Shown here: one piece after another, positions 1-5,362 of the stretch
How the letters are laid out: every line of letters starts with the position of its first letter
How positions within the stretch are numbered: position 1 is the stretch's first letter
Assembly: GCA_902494945.1 (NCBI GenBank)
Contig: CABUVF010000028.1
Coordinates: 1 to 17,149, forward strand
Direction: 5' to 3'
Source of the DNA: an uncultured Collinsella sp.
GTDB taxonomy: Bacteria; Actinomycetota; Coriobacteriia; Coriobacteriales; Coriobacteriaceae
Length of the DNA: 17,149 nt
The notes under the pieces: generated by a model
The model's database searches: none
Seen by the model: the letters and a program-made list of their open reading frames with translations, nothing else
Told to the model about the DNA's origin: nothing
Made by a program: the position numbers and the translations under genes

Positions 1-38
1 GCGACCGCCCAGCGATGCGTCGTCTTAAGCGATGACAT
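1..38 (-). CDS. possible N-terminus of a gene leaving the window on the left
   Basis: On the minus strand an ATG at 36-38 opens a frame that reads MSSLKTTHRWAV up to the window edge without a stop. A GGGGGTGGG stretch lies about 7 nt upstream and could serve as a ribosome-binding site. Only 12 codons are visible, so no function can be proposed. An upstream TATAAT on the same strand (147-152) fits a gene reading leftward. This is inference from very little sequence; it could also be non-coding leader. Confidence 0.25.
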   Translation of the reverse strand, partial: MSSLKTTHRWAV

Positions 39-152
39 AGGCGCCCACCCCCGATAGGGGCAGGTCGCCGCGATACCTCTCACGGTTCATAGCGATGAGT
101 CCTCTGTGTATGCCCGCTTCGGCAGGCAGATCTGTTGAACGGATTTATTATA
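25..152 (-). promoter_or_regulatory. possible minus-strand promoter and structured leader
   Basis: Read on the minus strand, TATAAT (147-152) is followed by a hairpin at 111-128 whose arms TGCCTGC and GCGGGCA close a CGAA loop. The one imperfect pair is a G-U pair in minus-strand RNA but a C-A mismatch in plus-strand RNA. A 21-codon frame with an AGAGGA site (ATG 88-90, stop 25-27) then overlaps the candidate gene start at 36-38. CCCC-gata-GGGG (49-60) and GCGACC/GGTCGC (1-6 with 63-68) are further pairings. The -35 is poor (GTTTTG or CGTTTT). I could not match this to a known riboswitch. Confidence 0.2.
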
Positions 153-313
153 CCGTGCGGCACGGACGCAAAACGTCGCAGCACGCCGCGGTTTCGGTAA
201 ACGATGGCGGTAATAGCCTCGAAATAATCAAGCGTTTCGGCAGCACGGACGTATGCGAGCGTCTAGCATATCCATACAAACGAGTTCACGGGCAAAGGGA
301 GTCACAAGGGCGC

Positions 314-1312
314 ATGAAGCAATGGGTTGGGCTGGGAAAGTTCCTCGCGGGGCATATGCAGGTCATCGTTCCGATTTGTGTGACACTCGGCGTGCTCTTT
401 CCCCAGCAGATCGGCGTACTCAAGCCCATCGTTCCCACCCTGTTTGCCTTTATGACGTTCCAAGGCGCGCTCAGCAACACTTTCCATCAGGTTACTGAGG
501 TGTTCCACCGTCCGCTGCATCTAATTCTGGCGTTGCTTGTCTCGGCGGTACTTATCCCCATAGCAGCCTATGCCGCAGGATCGCTGTTCTTTGGCTCCAA
601 CCCCAACCTTGTCTGCGGCATCGTGCTCGAGTACAGCGTACCCGTGGCAGTCACCGCCTTTATGTGGATCAGCATGTTCGGCGGCAACGGCCCGCTCGCG
701 CTCACCATCATCCTGACGTCCTCGGTCATCTCGCCCGTCACGATTCCGCTCACGCTTAAGCTCCTGCTGGGTGCCACCGGTGCAATCGATGTTCCGGGCA
801 TGATGCAGAACATGGCCTTTATGATCGCCATCCCCGCCGTGCTCGGCATCGTGACTAACGAGTTAACGCGCGGATGGGGACACGAAAAGCTCTCCCCCGC
901 GCTCTCGCCCGCCTGCAAGTTCATGATGATGGGTGTTATCGCGTCCAACTCCACCGCCATGAGTGAGTACGTGCTGCACATGAATGCGGAGCGTCTGGAA
1001 GTCGCCCTCTTTATTTTGGTCTTCGCCATTAGCGGCTTTGTCGTCGGCATTCTGGTCGCCCGCGCACTACATCTGCCGTATAGCGAGACGACCACCATGT
1101 GTTTTACCTGCGGTATGCGCAATATCTCTTCGGGCGCCGTCATCGCCACGCAGTATTTTCCCGGCGAGGTCGTGTTTCCCGTCATGTGCGGAACGCTGTT
1201 TCAGCAGGTGCTCGCCTCGCTTATCGGGCATCTCTTTGAGCGTCTGACCGGCGAGGAGCGCGCCGCGCAGCGCAAGCGGGTCGAGGCCGGGCGCGACGCG
1301 ATGGCACGCTAG
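314..1312 (+). CDS. BASS-family (bile acid:sodium symporter superfamily) transporter
   Basis: Predicted inner-membrane transporter of the SBF/BASS superfamily (332 aa, the usual size). The protein is almost entirely hydrophobic segments, about nine to ten of them, separated by short loops. Near the C-terminus is CGMRNISSGAVIA, the family's conserved GxRN-type helix motif. BASS members move bile acids, pantoate, pyruvate or other organic anions with sodium, so the substrate cannot be told from sequence. I chose ATG 314 over the longer frame from 95 because it begins with a typical MKQWVGLGKF N-terminus, has AAAGGGAG and AAGGG upstream, and the extension is not hydrophobic or family-like. The C-terminus is short, charged and cytoplasmic-looking. 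It stands alone: the next gene is convergent, 30 bp away. The fold assignment is fairly secure; a bile acid role is only a possibility. Confidence 0.85.
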   Translation: MKQWVGLGKFLAGHMQVIVPICVTLGVLFPQQIGVLKPIVPTLFAFMTFQGALSNTFHQVTEVFHRPLHLILALLVSAVLIPIAAYAAGSLFFGSNPNLVCGIVLEYSVPVAVTAFMWISMFGGNGPLALTIILTSSVISPVTIPLTLKLLLGATGAIDVPGMMQNMAFMIAIPAVLGIVTNELTRGWGHEKLSPALSPACKFMMMGVIASNSTAMSEYVLHMNAERLEVALFILVFAISGFVVGILVARALHLPYSETTTMCFTCGMRNISSGAVIATQYFPGEVVFPVMCGTLFQQVLASLIGHLFERLTGEERAAQRKRVEAGRDAMAR

Positions 1313-1342
1313 ACTGTCCGCATTACGCGGGTGTTAACCTTG

Positions 1343-2140
1343 CTATACGAGCGTTTCCAGATGCGCGCGTAGGCGCTCAGCATCGATATCGAGCGTGGTC
1401 TCGGCATTGACCTGGGCCAAACGATAGCCCACAAAGTAGGGCGAAACCACCCAACGTGGCAGCGCCTTGGCAATGGTCCGACCGCCCAGGTGGTAGAAGA
1501 ACAAGTTGTACGACTCCGCGCGACCGCCGTGGTGTTCGTGCAGGATATAGCGCAGGGCCACCTGGGTCGCATCGGCAAACAGGTCTGCTTCGACTTGGTC
1601 GCGGGCGTCGTCGCTGGCGGCGATTCCCTGTGGAGCTGAGACGTTGACCTCAAAGAATCCCATGATCGGCTCGGTTGAGATATTGACCGAGATTCTCCCC
1701 TGTTGCCAGACATTGATGCCTTCGAAATTGGCGGAAGTCAGCGAAGCATAGCCGTCCTCCTGTTCCAAGCCCACAATCTGCATGTGTGGATGGACGAGGC
1801 TGCCGCCCGAAAGCGGGCCTTTGTTCTTGTACATGAGCACACTGCGGTACTGTTGGGAATCGATCATCTGCTGCCAACAGCCCAGGGCAAACCTCATCAC
1901 ATGATGCAGCTCATCCGGTTCATAGGTCACCAGGTCGGCGTCGTGATTGGCCGACTCGATCAATACGGTCTGACGGGTGGCCCGCAAGGTCTTGAACTTA
2001 TTCTCGAGCCAGATGCAGTCACCATCGCGCTCGATGATGTTGGCGAGCCCCTCCGTGTCGCAAAAGGGGCACGCGGTGCCAGGGCGACGATTATCGTCGG
2101 GCTTGCCGCTCGCCTGCTGAACGTCAAATACCAGCGCCAC
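1343..2140 (-). CDS. GalT-like HIT-superfamily protein (DUF4931 type)
   Basis: A 265-aa protein related to galactose-1-phosphate uridylyltransferase but shorter than true GalT (about 350 aa or more). Visible landmarks are C24-P-F-C27, the zinc-type pair near the N-terminus, and H117-P-H119-M-Q121, the HPHxQ nucleotidyl-transfer motif in which the second His of GalT is the nucleophile. A C-terminal YNLFFY and SPYFVGY region follows. This layout matches the DUF4931 group. The expected chemistry is transfer or hydrolysis at a nucleotide or sugar phosphate, but the substrate is unknown. The start is GTG at 2138-2140, preceded by GGAGG at an 8-nt spacing. It lies 3 nt after the cutC stop, so the two are probably co-transcribed and translationally coupled. 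No galK or galE is near, which argues against a plain Leloir role. Confidence 0.75.
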   Translation of the reverse strand: MALVFDVQQASGKPDDNRRPGTACPFCDTEGLANIIERDGDCIWLENKFKTLRATRQTVLIESANHDADLVTYEPDELHHVMRFALGCWQQMIDSQQYRSVLMYKNKGPLSGGSLVHPHMQIVGLEQEDGYASLTSANFEGINVWQQGRISVNISTEPIMGFFEVNVSAPQGIAASDDARDQVEADLFADATQVALRYILHEHHGGRAESYNLFFYHLGGRTIAKALPRWVVSPYFVGYRLAQVNAETTLDIDAERLRAHLETLV

Positions 2141-2143
2141 GGG

Positions 2144-2821
2144 TTATACCTCCAGCGGCACGATCTTGGTGCCATGGAGCTCGGAGACGCCTAGCGCCGC
2201 CGCGACCGCGTCGCGATTTACCGTAGTGATGCCGCCGCCGGGAAGGATGGTCAAACGATCGCCCGCGTACTCGATTAAACGAGCCAGGTGATCGTAATTA
2301 TCCTCGATCGACGCACCGGCCGCGCCGCCATGCGTGAGGATGCGCGTAACGCCGCAGTCGGCAAGTGTATCAATCGCATCGAGCTGAGCCTCGGGCGAGA
2401 GCTGGTCAAATGCCATGTGGAAGGTGATGTCAAGGGGCTCGCGCTTGCACTCCTCGGTCGCGCAGCCCGTAGCCATAACGAGAGCGCCGAGGGTGAGCTC
2501 GTCGAGCGCCCAGCCGCTGGCACAGGGCTTGCAGCAGCCAAAGACCAGGCCGTCAACGCCGGCGCTCACAGCAAGGCCCAGGTCCATCTCCATCATGTGC
2601 AGCTCGTCCTGGTTGTAATGAAAGTCGCCACCACGCGGACGAATCATGCACATCACTCGCGCGTCATGCTCGTGAGCGCAACTGACTGTAGCGCTAATAA
2701 CGCCGGCGGAAGGCGTGGTGCCACCGACGGCGAGGTTGTCGCACAGCTCAATGCGCCCCGCACCGGCCTCGATGGCCGCCGGCACTCGCTCAAAGTTCTC
2801 GGCACAAAACTCGTACAGCAT
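2144..2821 (-). CDS. cutC: CutC family protein
   Basis: A 225-aa TIM-barrel protein of the CutC family, about the usual length. Family blocks are RIELCDNLAVGGTTPS (23-38), IRPRGGDFHYN (60-70), TFHMAFDQ (133-140, usually FHRAFD), ILTHGGA (161-167) and SELHGT (213-218). The family was named for copper homeostasis in E. coli. That role is disputed, and the conserved pocket suggests an enzyme of unknown substrate. I chose ATG 2819-2821 (MLYEFCAENF) over the longer frame starting at 2860, because homology begins there and GGGGG lies a suitable distance upstream. It is the first gene of a two-gene minus-strand unit with the GalT-like gene. The pairing hints that both act on a related phosphorylated or sugar metabolite; this is inference. 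No confident promoter hexamers were found upstream. Confidence 0.88.
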   Translation of the reverse strand: MLYEFCAENFERVPAAIEAGAGRIELCDNLAVGGTTPSAGVISATVSCAHEHDARVMCMIRPRGGDFHYNQDELHMMEMDLGLAVSAGVDGLVFGCCKPCASGWALDELTLGALVMATGCATEECKREPLDITFHMAFDQLSPEAQLDAIDTLADCGVTRILTHGGAAGASIEDNYDHLARLIEYAGDRLTILPGGGITTVNRDAVAAALGVSELHGTKIVPLEV

Positions 2822-2921
2822 AGATAGCCCCCAGAAGACATTTCGATTTCCACACGGCATTGTCGCACGTTAAATAGCAACCCGCACGATGGAACAAAAC
2901 CTTGACAAGGAGTGTCCCAAA

Positions 2922-2953
2922 GTGCCGGCACATAAGGAACGTCCCCAGGTGCC
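2922..2953. repeat. palindromic intergenic element, GGGGACGT-loop type (copy C)
   Basis: Read on the minus strand, arms GGCAC (2949-2953) and GTGCC (2927-2931) flank the loop CTGGGGACGTTCCTTAT. The GTGCC arm is also half of a perfect 10-bp palindrome GTGCCGGCAC (2922-2931). The segment further left (AAGGAGTGTCCCAAAG on the plus strand) looks like part of the same mosaic. The loop matches the elements at 2966-3000 and 4396-4431, so this is one of a family. It lies between cutC and the padR promoter. Confidence 0.6.
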
Positions 2954-2965
2954 ACCTTGAGCGAT

Positions 2966-3000
2966 GGGTACTCATTTAAGTACGTCCCCAATGAGTACCC
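2966..3000. repeat. palindromic intergenic element, GGGGACGT-loop type (copy A)
   Basis: A perfect 11-bp inverted repeat, GGGTACTCATT (2966-2976) and AATGAGTACCC (2990-3000). On the minus strand the loop reads GGGGACGTACTTA. Just beyond it GGGGAC (3003-3008) could pair instead with GTCCCC (2984-2989), giving two alternative hairpins. There is no T-run, so a simple intrinsic terminator is unlikely. The loop is shared with copies at 2922-2953 and 4396-4431 while the arms differ, as in REP-type elements. Confidence 0.7.
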
Positions 3001-3039
3001 GCAGGGGACAGACAGACCGGACTCCCTATACGACAACTG

Positions 3040-3069
3040 TTGACATCATATACTATGTGTCATATAGTA
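3040..3069 (+). promoter_or_regulatory. padR operon promoter with overlapping dyad operator
   Basis: TTGACA (3040-3045) and TATAGT (3063-3068) are 17 bp apart, an almost ideal vegetative promoter. A dyad TACTATGTG-T-CATATAGTA (3051-3069) covers the spacer end and the whole -10; 8 of 9 base pairs across its centre match. PadR repressors typically bind AT-rich dyads of this size in their own promoter, so autorepression is the likely mode. A second small palindrome, AGTATACT, follows at about 3080-3087, and GTGTTACAC lies between them. Confidence 0.8.
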
Positions 3070-3105
3070 GGTGTTACACAGTATACTACGAAAGGAGGTG
3101 TGCGG

Positions 3106-3426
3106 ATGGAGGCACAGATGAAGCGCGGCTTCCTCGAGGCCTGCGTGCTCGCGGCCGTCTCGGGCGAGGAATCCTACGGCTATCAGATCGTGAAGGACGT
3201 GCCCGCGAGTATGGGGCTCACGGAATCCACGCTCTATCCGTTGCTCAAGCGCCTGGAGAAGGCGGGCTGCATCACCGCGCGCTCCGCCGAGCACAACGGG
3301 CGGCTGCGGAGGTACTACCGCATCACGGACGCCGGGCGCGAGCGTATCGCCGAGTTCCTCGCCGAATGGCCATCCGTGCAGGAGATCTACCGTTACGTGG
3401 AGGGGGCGCACCATGACGCGCGATGA
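3106..3426 (+). CDS. PadR family transcriptional regulator
   Basis: A 106-aa winged-helix regulator of the short PadR-s2 type, which has the DNA-binding domain and only a short C-terminal helix for dimerisation. Typical features are the N-terminal KRGFLEACVLAAVSG helix, ESYGYQIVKDV, the recognition region TESTLYPLLKRLEKAG (about 39-54) and the wing RLRRYYRITDAGRERI. I start it at ATG 3106 because AAAGGAGGTG (3091-3100) sits just upstream; the longer frame from 3040 would run through the promoter. Its end overlaps the next gene by 14 nt, so the two are coupled. It probably represses its own operon through the dyad over the -10. The inducing signal is unknown; in such operons the membrane partners are thought to report envelope conditions. 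Confidence 0.93.
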   Translation: MEAQMKRGFLEACVLAAVSGEESYGYQIVKDVPASMGLTESTLYPLLKRLEKAGCITARSAEHNGRLRRYYRITDAGRERIAEFLAEWPSVQEIYRYVEGAHHDAR

Positions 3427-4045
3427 GTTCTTGAACCGGCTGGGCGAGCTTCTGGCCTGCCTGCCGGCAGATCAGGTAAAGGAAACGCAGGAGTTCTACG
3501 CGGAGGCCATCGCCGACCGTATGGAGGACGGCATGACGGAGGCCGAGGCCGTGGCCGCCATGGGCACGCCCGGTGAGGTCGCCGAGGCAACGCTCGACGA
3601 ACTGCCCGCCGTGCCGCGCGCGATCGCGAGGACCAAGCGCAAGAGCACAGCACTTCTATGGGCGCTCGCCATCGTGGGCTCTCCGGTATGGATTCCGCTG
3701 CTGCTCGCGTTCGTCGCCGTTGCCGCTGCAGTCTACATCTGTATTTGGGTTCTTGCGCTCTGCGTGTGGATCGTGGCCGCGGCATTCGGGGGCGCGGGCC
3801 TGGTAGGGCTCCTGTTCGCCGTGGACGGCATCATTATCGGGCATGTTCCGTACGTTTTGGCCTCGATGGGAATGGGATTCGCTTCCATCGGTGTGGCGCT
3901 CCTCACGGGAGCCGGCGCCTGGACGGCGTCCAAGCAGATCGCGCGCCTCTCTGCCCTTTGGGCGAAGAAAGCCGTTTCGCCCTTCTGGAAAGATCGAGGC
4001 AATAAGAGCCGCATGGGCGCCGAAGCGGCGCCGCTCACGGCATAG
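3413..4045 (+). CDS. DUF1700 (HAAS domain) membrane protein
   Basis: A 210-aa protein. It has a cytoplasmic helical HAAS-type domain (about residues 1-65), with MTRDEFLNRLGELLACLP at the start and the block MTEAEAVAAMGTPGEVAEATL, followed by a basic stretch RTKRKS. Three or four hydrophobic helices follow (roughly 79-170), then a basic tail of about 35 residues. PadR plus DUF1700 is a common two-gene cassette in Firmicutes and Coriobacteria, usually with a third DUF4097-type gene. The HAAS protein is thought to act with the PadR partner in membrane signalling, but the mechanism is not established. The start ATG overlaps the padR stop by 14 nt; its upstream GGAGGGGG lies inside padR. Confidence 0.88.
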   Translation: MTRDEFLNRLGELLACLPADQVKETQEFYAEAIADRMEDGMTEAEAVAAMGTPGEVAEATLDELPAVPRAIARTKRKSTALLWALAIVGSPVWIPLLLAFVAVAAAVYICIWVLALCVWIVAAAFGGAGLVGLLFAVDGIIIGHVPYVLASMGMGFASIGVALLTGAGAWTASKQIARLSALWAKKAVSPFWKDRGNKSRMGAEAAPLTA

Positions 4046-4059
4046 GAAGGAGTGCAAAC

Positions 4060-4323
4060 ATGTCCAGCGTAAAAAGGATTTACCTTGCCGTAGCGGGTGG
4101 GCTTGTTGCCACGGGGCTCGTCCTGGCTGCTATCGGATTTGTGGCCTCCGGCTTTAACCTCGCTGTGCTCAACACGCAGATCGACCTGCGCGATGACACC
4201 ATCATTCTGGGTGGTGTTGAAATAGACGACCCGACAGGGCTTCCACTCATCGAGCAGCTTGCCGAGGTCGGCGAGATCCATATTGGATCTGCAACGGCTG
4301 GTTCGTCTTCTCCTCGCAAATGA
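4060..4323 (+). CDS. short membrane-anchored protein, third gene of the padR operon, probably 3'-truncated
   Basis: An 87-aa product with a basic start (MSSVKRIYLA), one transmembrane helix (about 7-32) and a short extracytoplasmic part. AGGAAGGAG lies upstream and the gap to DUF1700 is 14 nt. In similar operons the third gene usually encodes a longer DUF4097-type protein whose external beta-repeat domain runs to 200 residues or more. Here reading stops with SSSPRK just as the beta region would start. The sequence immediately after the stop holds a ParB-like relic on the other strand and a large palindrome. I infer that the 3' part was lost by rearrangement. It could still make a small membrane protein, and family membership itself is only moderately sure. 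Confidence 0.6.
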   Translation: MSSVKRIYLAVAGGLVATGLVLAAIGFVASGFNLAVLNTQIDLRDDTIILGGVEIDDPTGLPLIEQLAEVGEIHIGSATAGSSSPRK

Positions 4324-4325
4324 TC

Positions 4326-4388
4326 GAGCTCGTAGCAGCCATCCCCCTTCGGGCGCACCACGACGGGCGTGAGCACGCCGCGCTCGGA
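4326..4388 (-). pseudogene. relic of a ParB-like N-terminal domain
   Basis: On the minus strand, 21 codons read SERGVLTPVVVRPKGDG and then CYEL. This closely resembles the ParB/Spo0J N-terminal block (SIxExGVLTPVxVRPxxDGxYELVSGHRR) as found in plasmid or integrative-element ParB proteins. The next residues expected, VSGHRR, are absent, and the fragment ends at DHLRGEDEP, which is antisense to the truncated gene. No start or flanking ParB sequence is present. It is therefore a fossil at most, possibly left by a mobile element. The fragment is short, so chance resemblance cannot be fully excluded. Confidence 0.4.
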
Positions 4389-4392
4389 GCCT

Positions 4393-4462
4393 TTTGACCT
4401 AGTCGCTGGGGACGTTCTTAAACGACTAGTCATTCAAGAACGTCCCCAGCGACTAGGTCAAA
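4393..4462. repeat. large palindrome with 27-bp perfect arms (GGGGACGT element, copy B)
   Basis: Arms 4393-4419 and 4436-4462 are perfect reverse complements over 27 bp, with a 16-nt centre that contains GACTAGTC. Within it, an inner unit pairs CTAGTCG (4399-4405) with CGACTAG (4423-4429) around the loop CTGGGGACGTTCTTAAA, the same loop as in copies A and C upstream. It can therefore fold either as one long cruciform or as a shorter element-type hairpin. It sits between the truncated padR-operon gene and the terminator of the liv operon, where the two transcripts converge. Confidence 0.85.
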
Positions 4463-4505
4463 TGCCAGAACCAAAGCAACGCCGCAAGCAAAGGACGGAC
4501 AGCGA

Positions 4506-4605
4506 GCGGGCACCAGAGCGAACAAATTGGCATGAAAAGAGGACGGCATAGACCTTCTGGTCATGCCGCCCTCTTTGAATGACAAGTTGTCGCTCTGGTG
4601 CCCGC
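4506..4605 (-). terminator. terminator of the liv operon inside a 100-bp nested dyad
   Basis: The core stem is 4536-4549 with 4563-4576 (AAAGAGG...CCTCTTT, 14 pairs), plus GACC/GGTC and a TTCT loop. The only imperfect pair is A-C on the plus strand, hence a G-U pair in minus-strand RNA, and the minus-strand tail is TTTTC. This makes it the intrinsic terminator of the livKHMGF transcript. Outer arms 4506-4525 (GCGGGCACCAGAGCGA then ACAA) and 4587-4605 are also complementary except for one extra A, so the whole 100 bp can form a stem. Confidence 0.8.
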
Positions 4606-4620
4606 GCAGCGTCGGCCGGT

Positions 4621-4642
4621 CCGCCGTTCGGTAGAACGGCGG
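4621..4642 (-). other. stem-loop just after the livF stop
   Basis: CCGCCGTTC (4621-4629) and GAACGGCGG (4634-4642) form a perfect 9-bp stem with a 4-nt loop, 6 nt beyond the livF stop codon. No T-run follows on the minus strand, so it is more likely a 3'-end protecting or processing structure than a terminator. The true terminator lies about 45 nt further on. Confidence 0.6.
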
Positions 4643-4648
4643 AACCTC

Positions 4649-5362
4649 CTAGCCGCCCAGGTAAGCCTTGCGGACGTTGTCGTCGTGCAGGAGCTCTTGG
4701 CCGCTGCCGGTCATGGTGATCTTGCCGGTCTCGAGCACATAGCCGCGTGTGGCGATGGAAAGCGCCATCTGTGCGTTTTGCTCGACCAGGAGCACCGTGG
4801 TCCCGGCCTTATGCAGATCCTCGACGATCTGGAAGATCTGCTCAATCAGAATCGGTGCCAAGCCCATAGAGGGCTCATCGAGCATGAGCAGCTTAGGGTT
4901 ACTCATAAGAGCGCGGCCCATAACGAGCATCTGCTGCTCGCCGCCCGAAAGGGTACCGGCGACCTGGCGACGGCGTTCCTTCAGGCGCGGGAACTGCTCG
5001 TAGACGCGCTCAAGGCCCGGAGCCACCGTTGACTTGGGCTGCGTATAGGCGCCCATTTCCAGGTTCTCCTCGACCGTCATCTGCAAAAAGGCGCGACGTC
5101 CCTCGGGAACCTGGGCCAGGCCCTTGCCAACCAACTTGTCGGCCGGCGTATGGGTAATGTCCTCGCCCATAAACTTGATGGAGCCGGTCTTAGAGCGTAG
5201 CAGGCCCGAGACGGTCTTGAGCGTCGTGGACTTACCGGCACCGTTCGCGCCGATCAGAGCCACGATCTCGCCCTCGTTAACGTTAAAGGAGATGTCCTTG
5301 ATGGCGTGGATGGCGCCGTACCAGACGTTGATGTTGTAGACGGAAAGCATCGGCTCTGCCAT
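4649..5362 (-). CDS. livF: branched-chain amino acid ABC transporter ATP-binding protein LivF
   Basis: A 237-aa ATPase, full length for LivF, one of the two nucleotide-binding subunits of the LIV/HAAT importer at the inner membrane face. It shows Walker A GANGAGKST (38-46), Q-loop Q84 in GLAQVPEGRR, signature LSGGEQQ (138-144) and Walker B LLMLDEPSMGLAP (158-170). The switch region is LLVEQN, with Q where many ABC ATPases have His; that is normal in LivF. Its ATG (5360-5362) directly abuts the livG stop, and AGGGGGAG precedes it. It is the last gene of the operon, followed by a stem-loop and a terminator. Confidence 0.95.
   Translation of the reverse strand: MAEPMLSVYNINVWYGAIHAIKDISFNVNEGEIVALIGANGAGKSTTLKTVSGLLRSKTGSIKFMGEDITHTPADKLVGKGLAQVPEGRRAFLQMTVEENLEMGAYTQPKSTVAPGLERVYEQFPRLKERRRQVAGTLSGGEQQMLVMGRALMSNPKLLMLDEPSMGLAPILIEQIFQIVEDLHKAGTTVLLVEQNAQMALSIATRGYVLETGKITMTGSGQELLHDDNVRKAYLGG

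Noticed and set aside
2966..3000. The 11-bp inverted repeat upstream of padR considered as an intrinsic terminator for cutC or an upstream gene.
   Set aside because: There is no T-run on either strand and no gene ending there: cutC starts on the left and padR on the right. The loop is shared with other intergenic elements.
4369..4551. A 60-codon plus-strand frame across the large palindrome, in the same phase as the truncated padR-operon gene.
   Set aside because: It is separated from that gene by stop codons and consists mostly of palindrome and terminator arms, so it is not a continuation of the protein.
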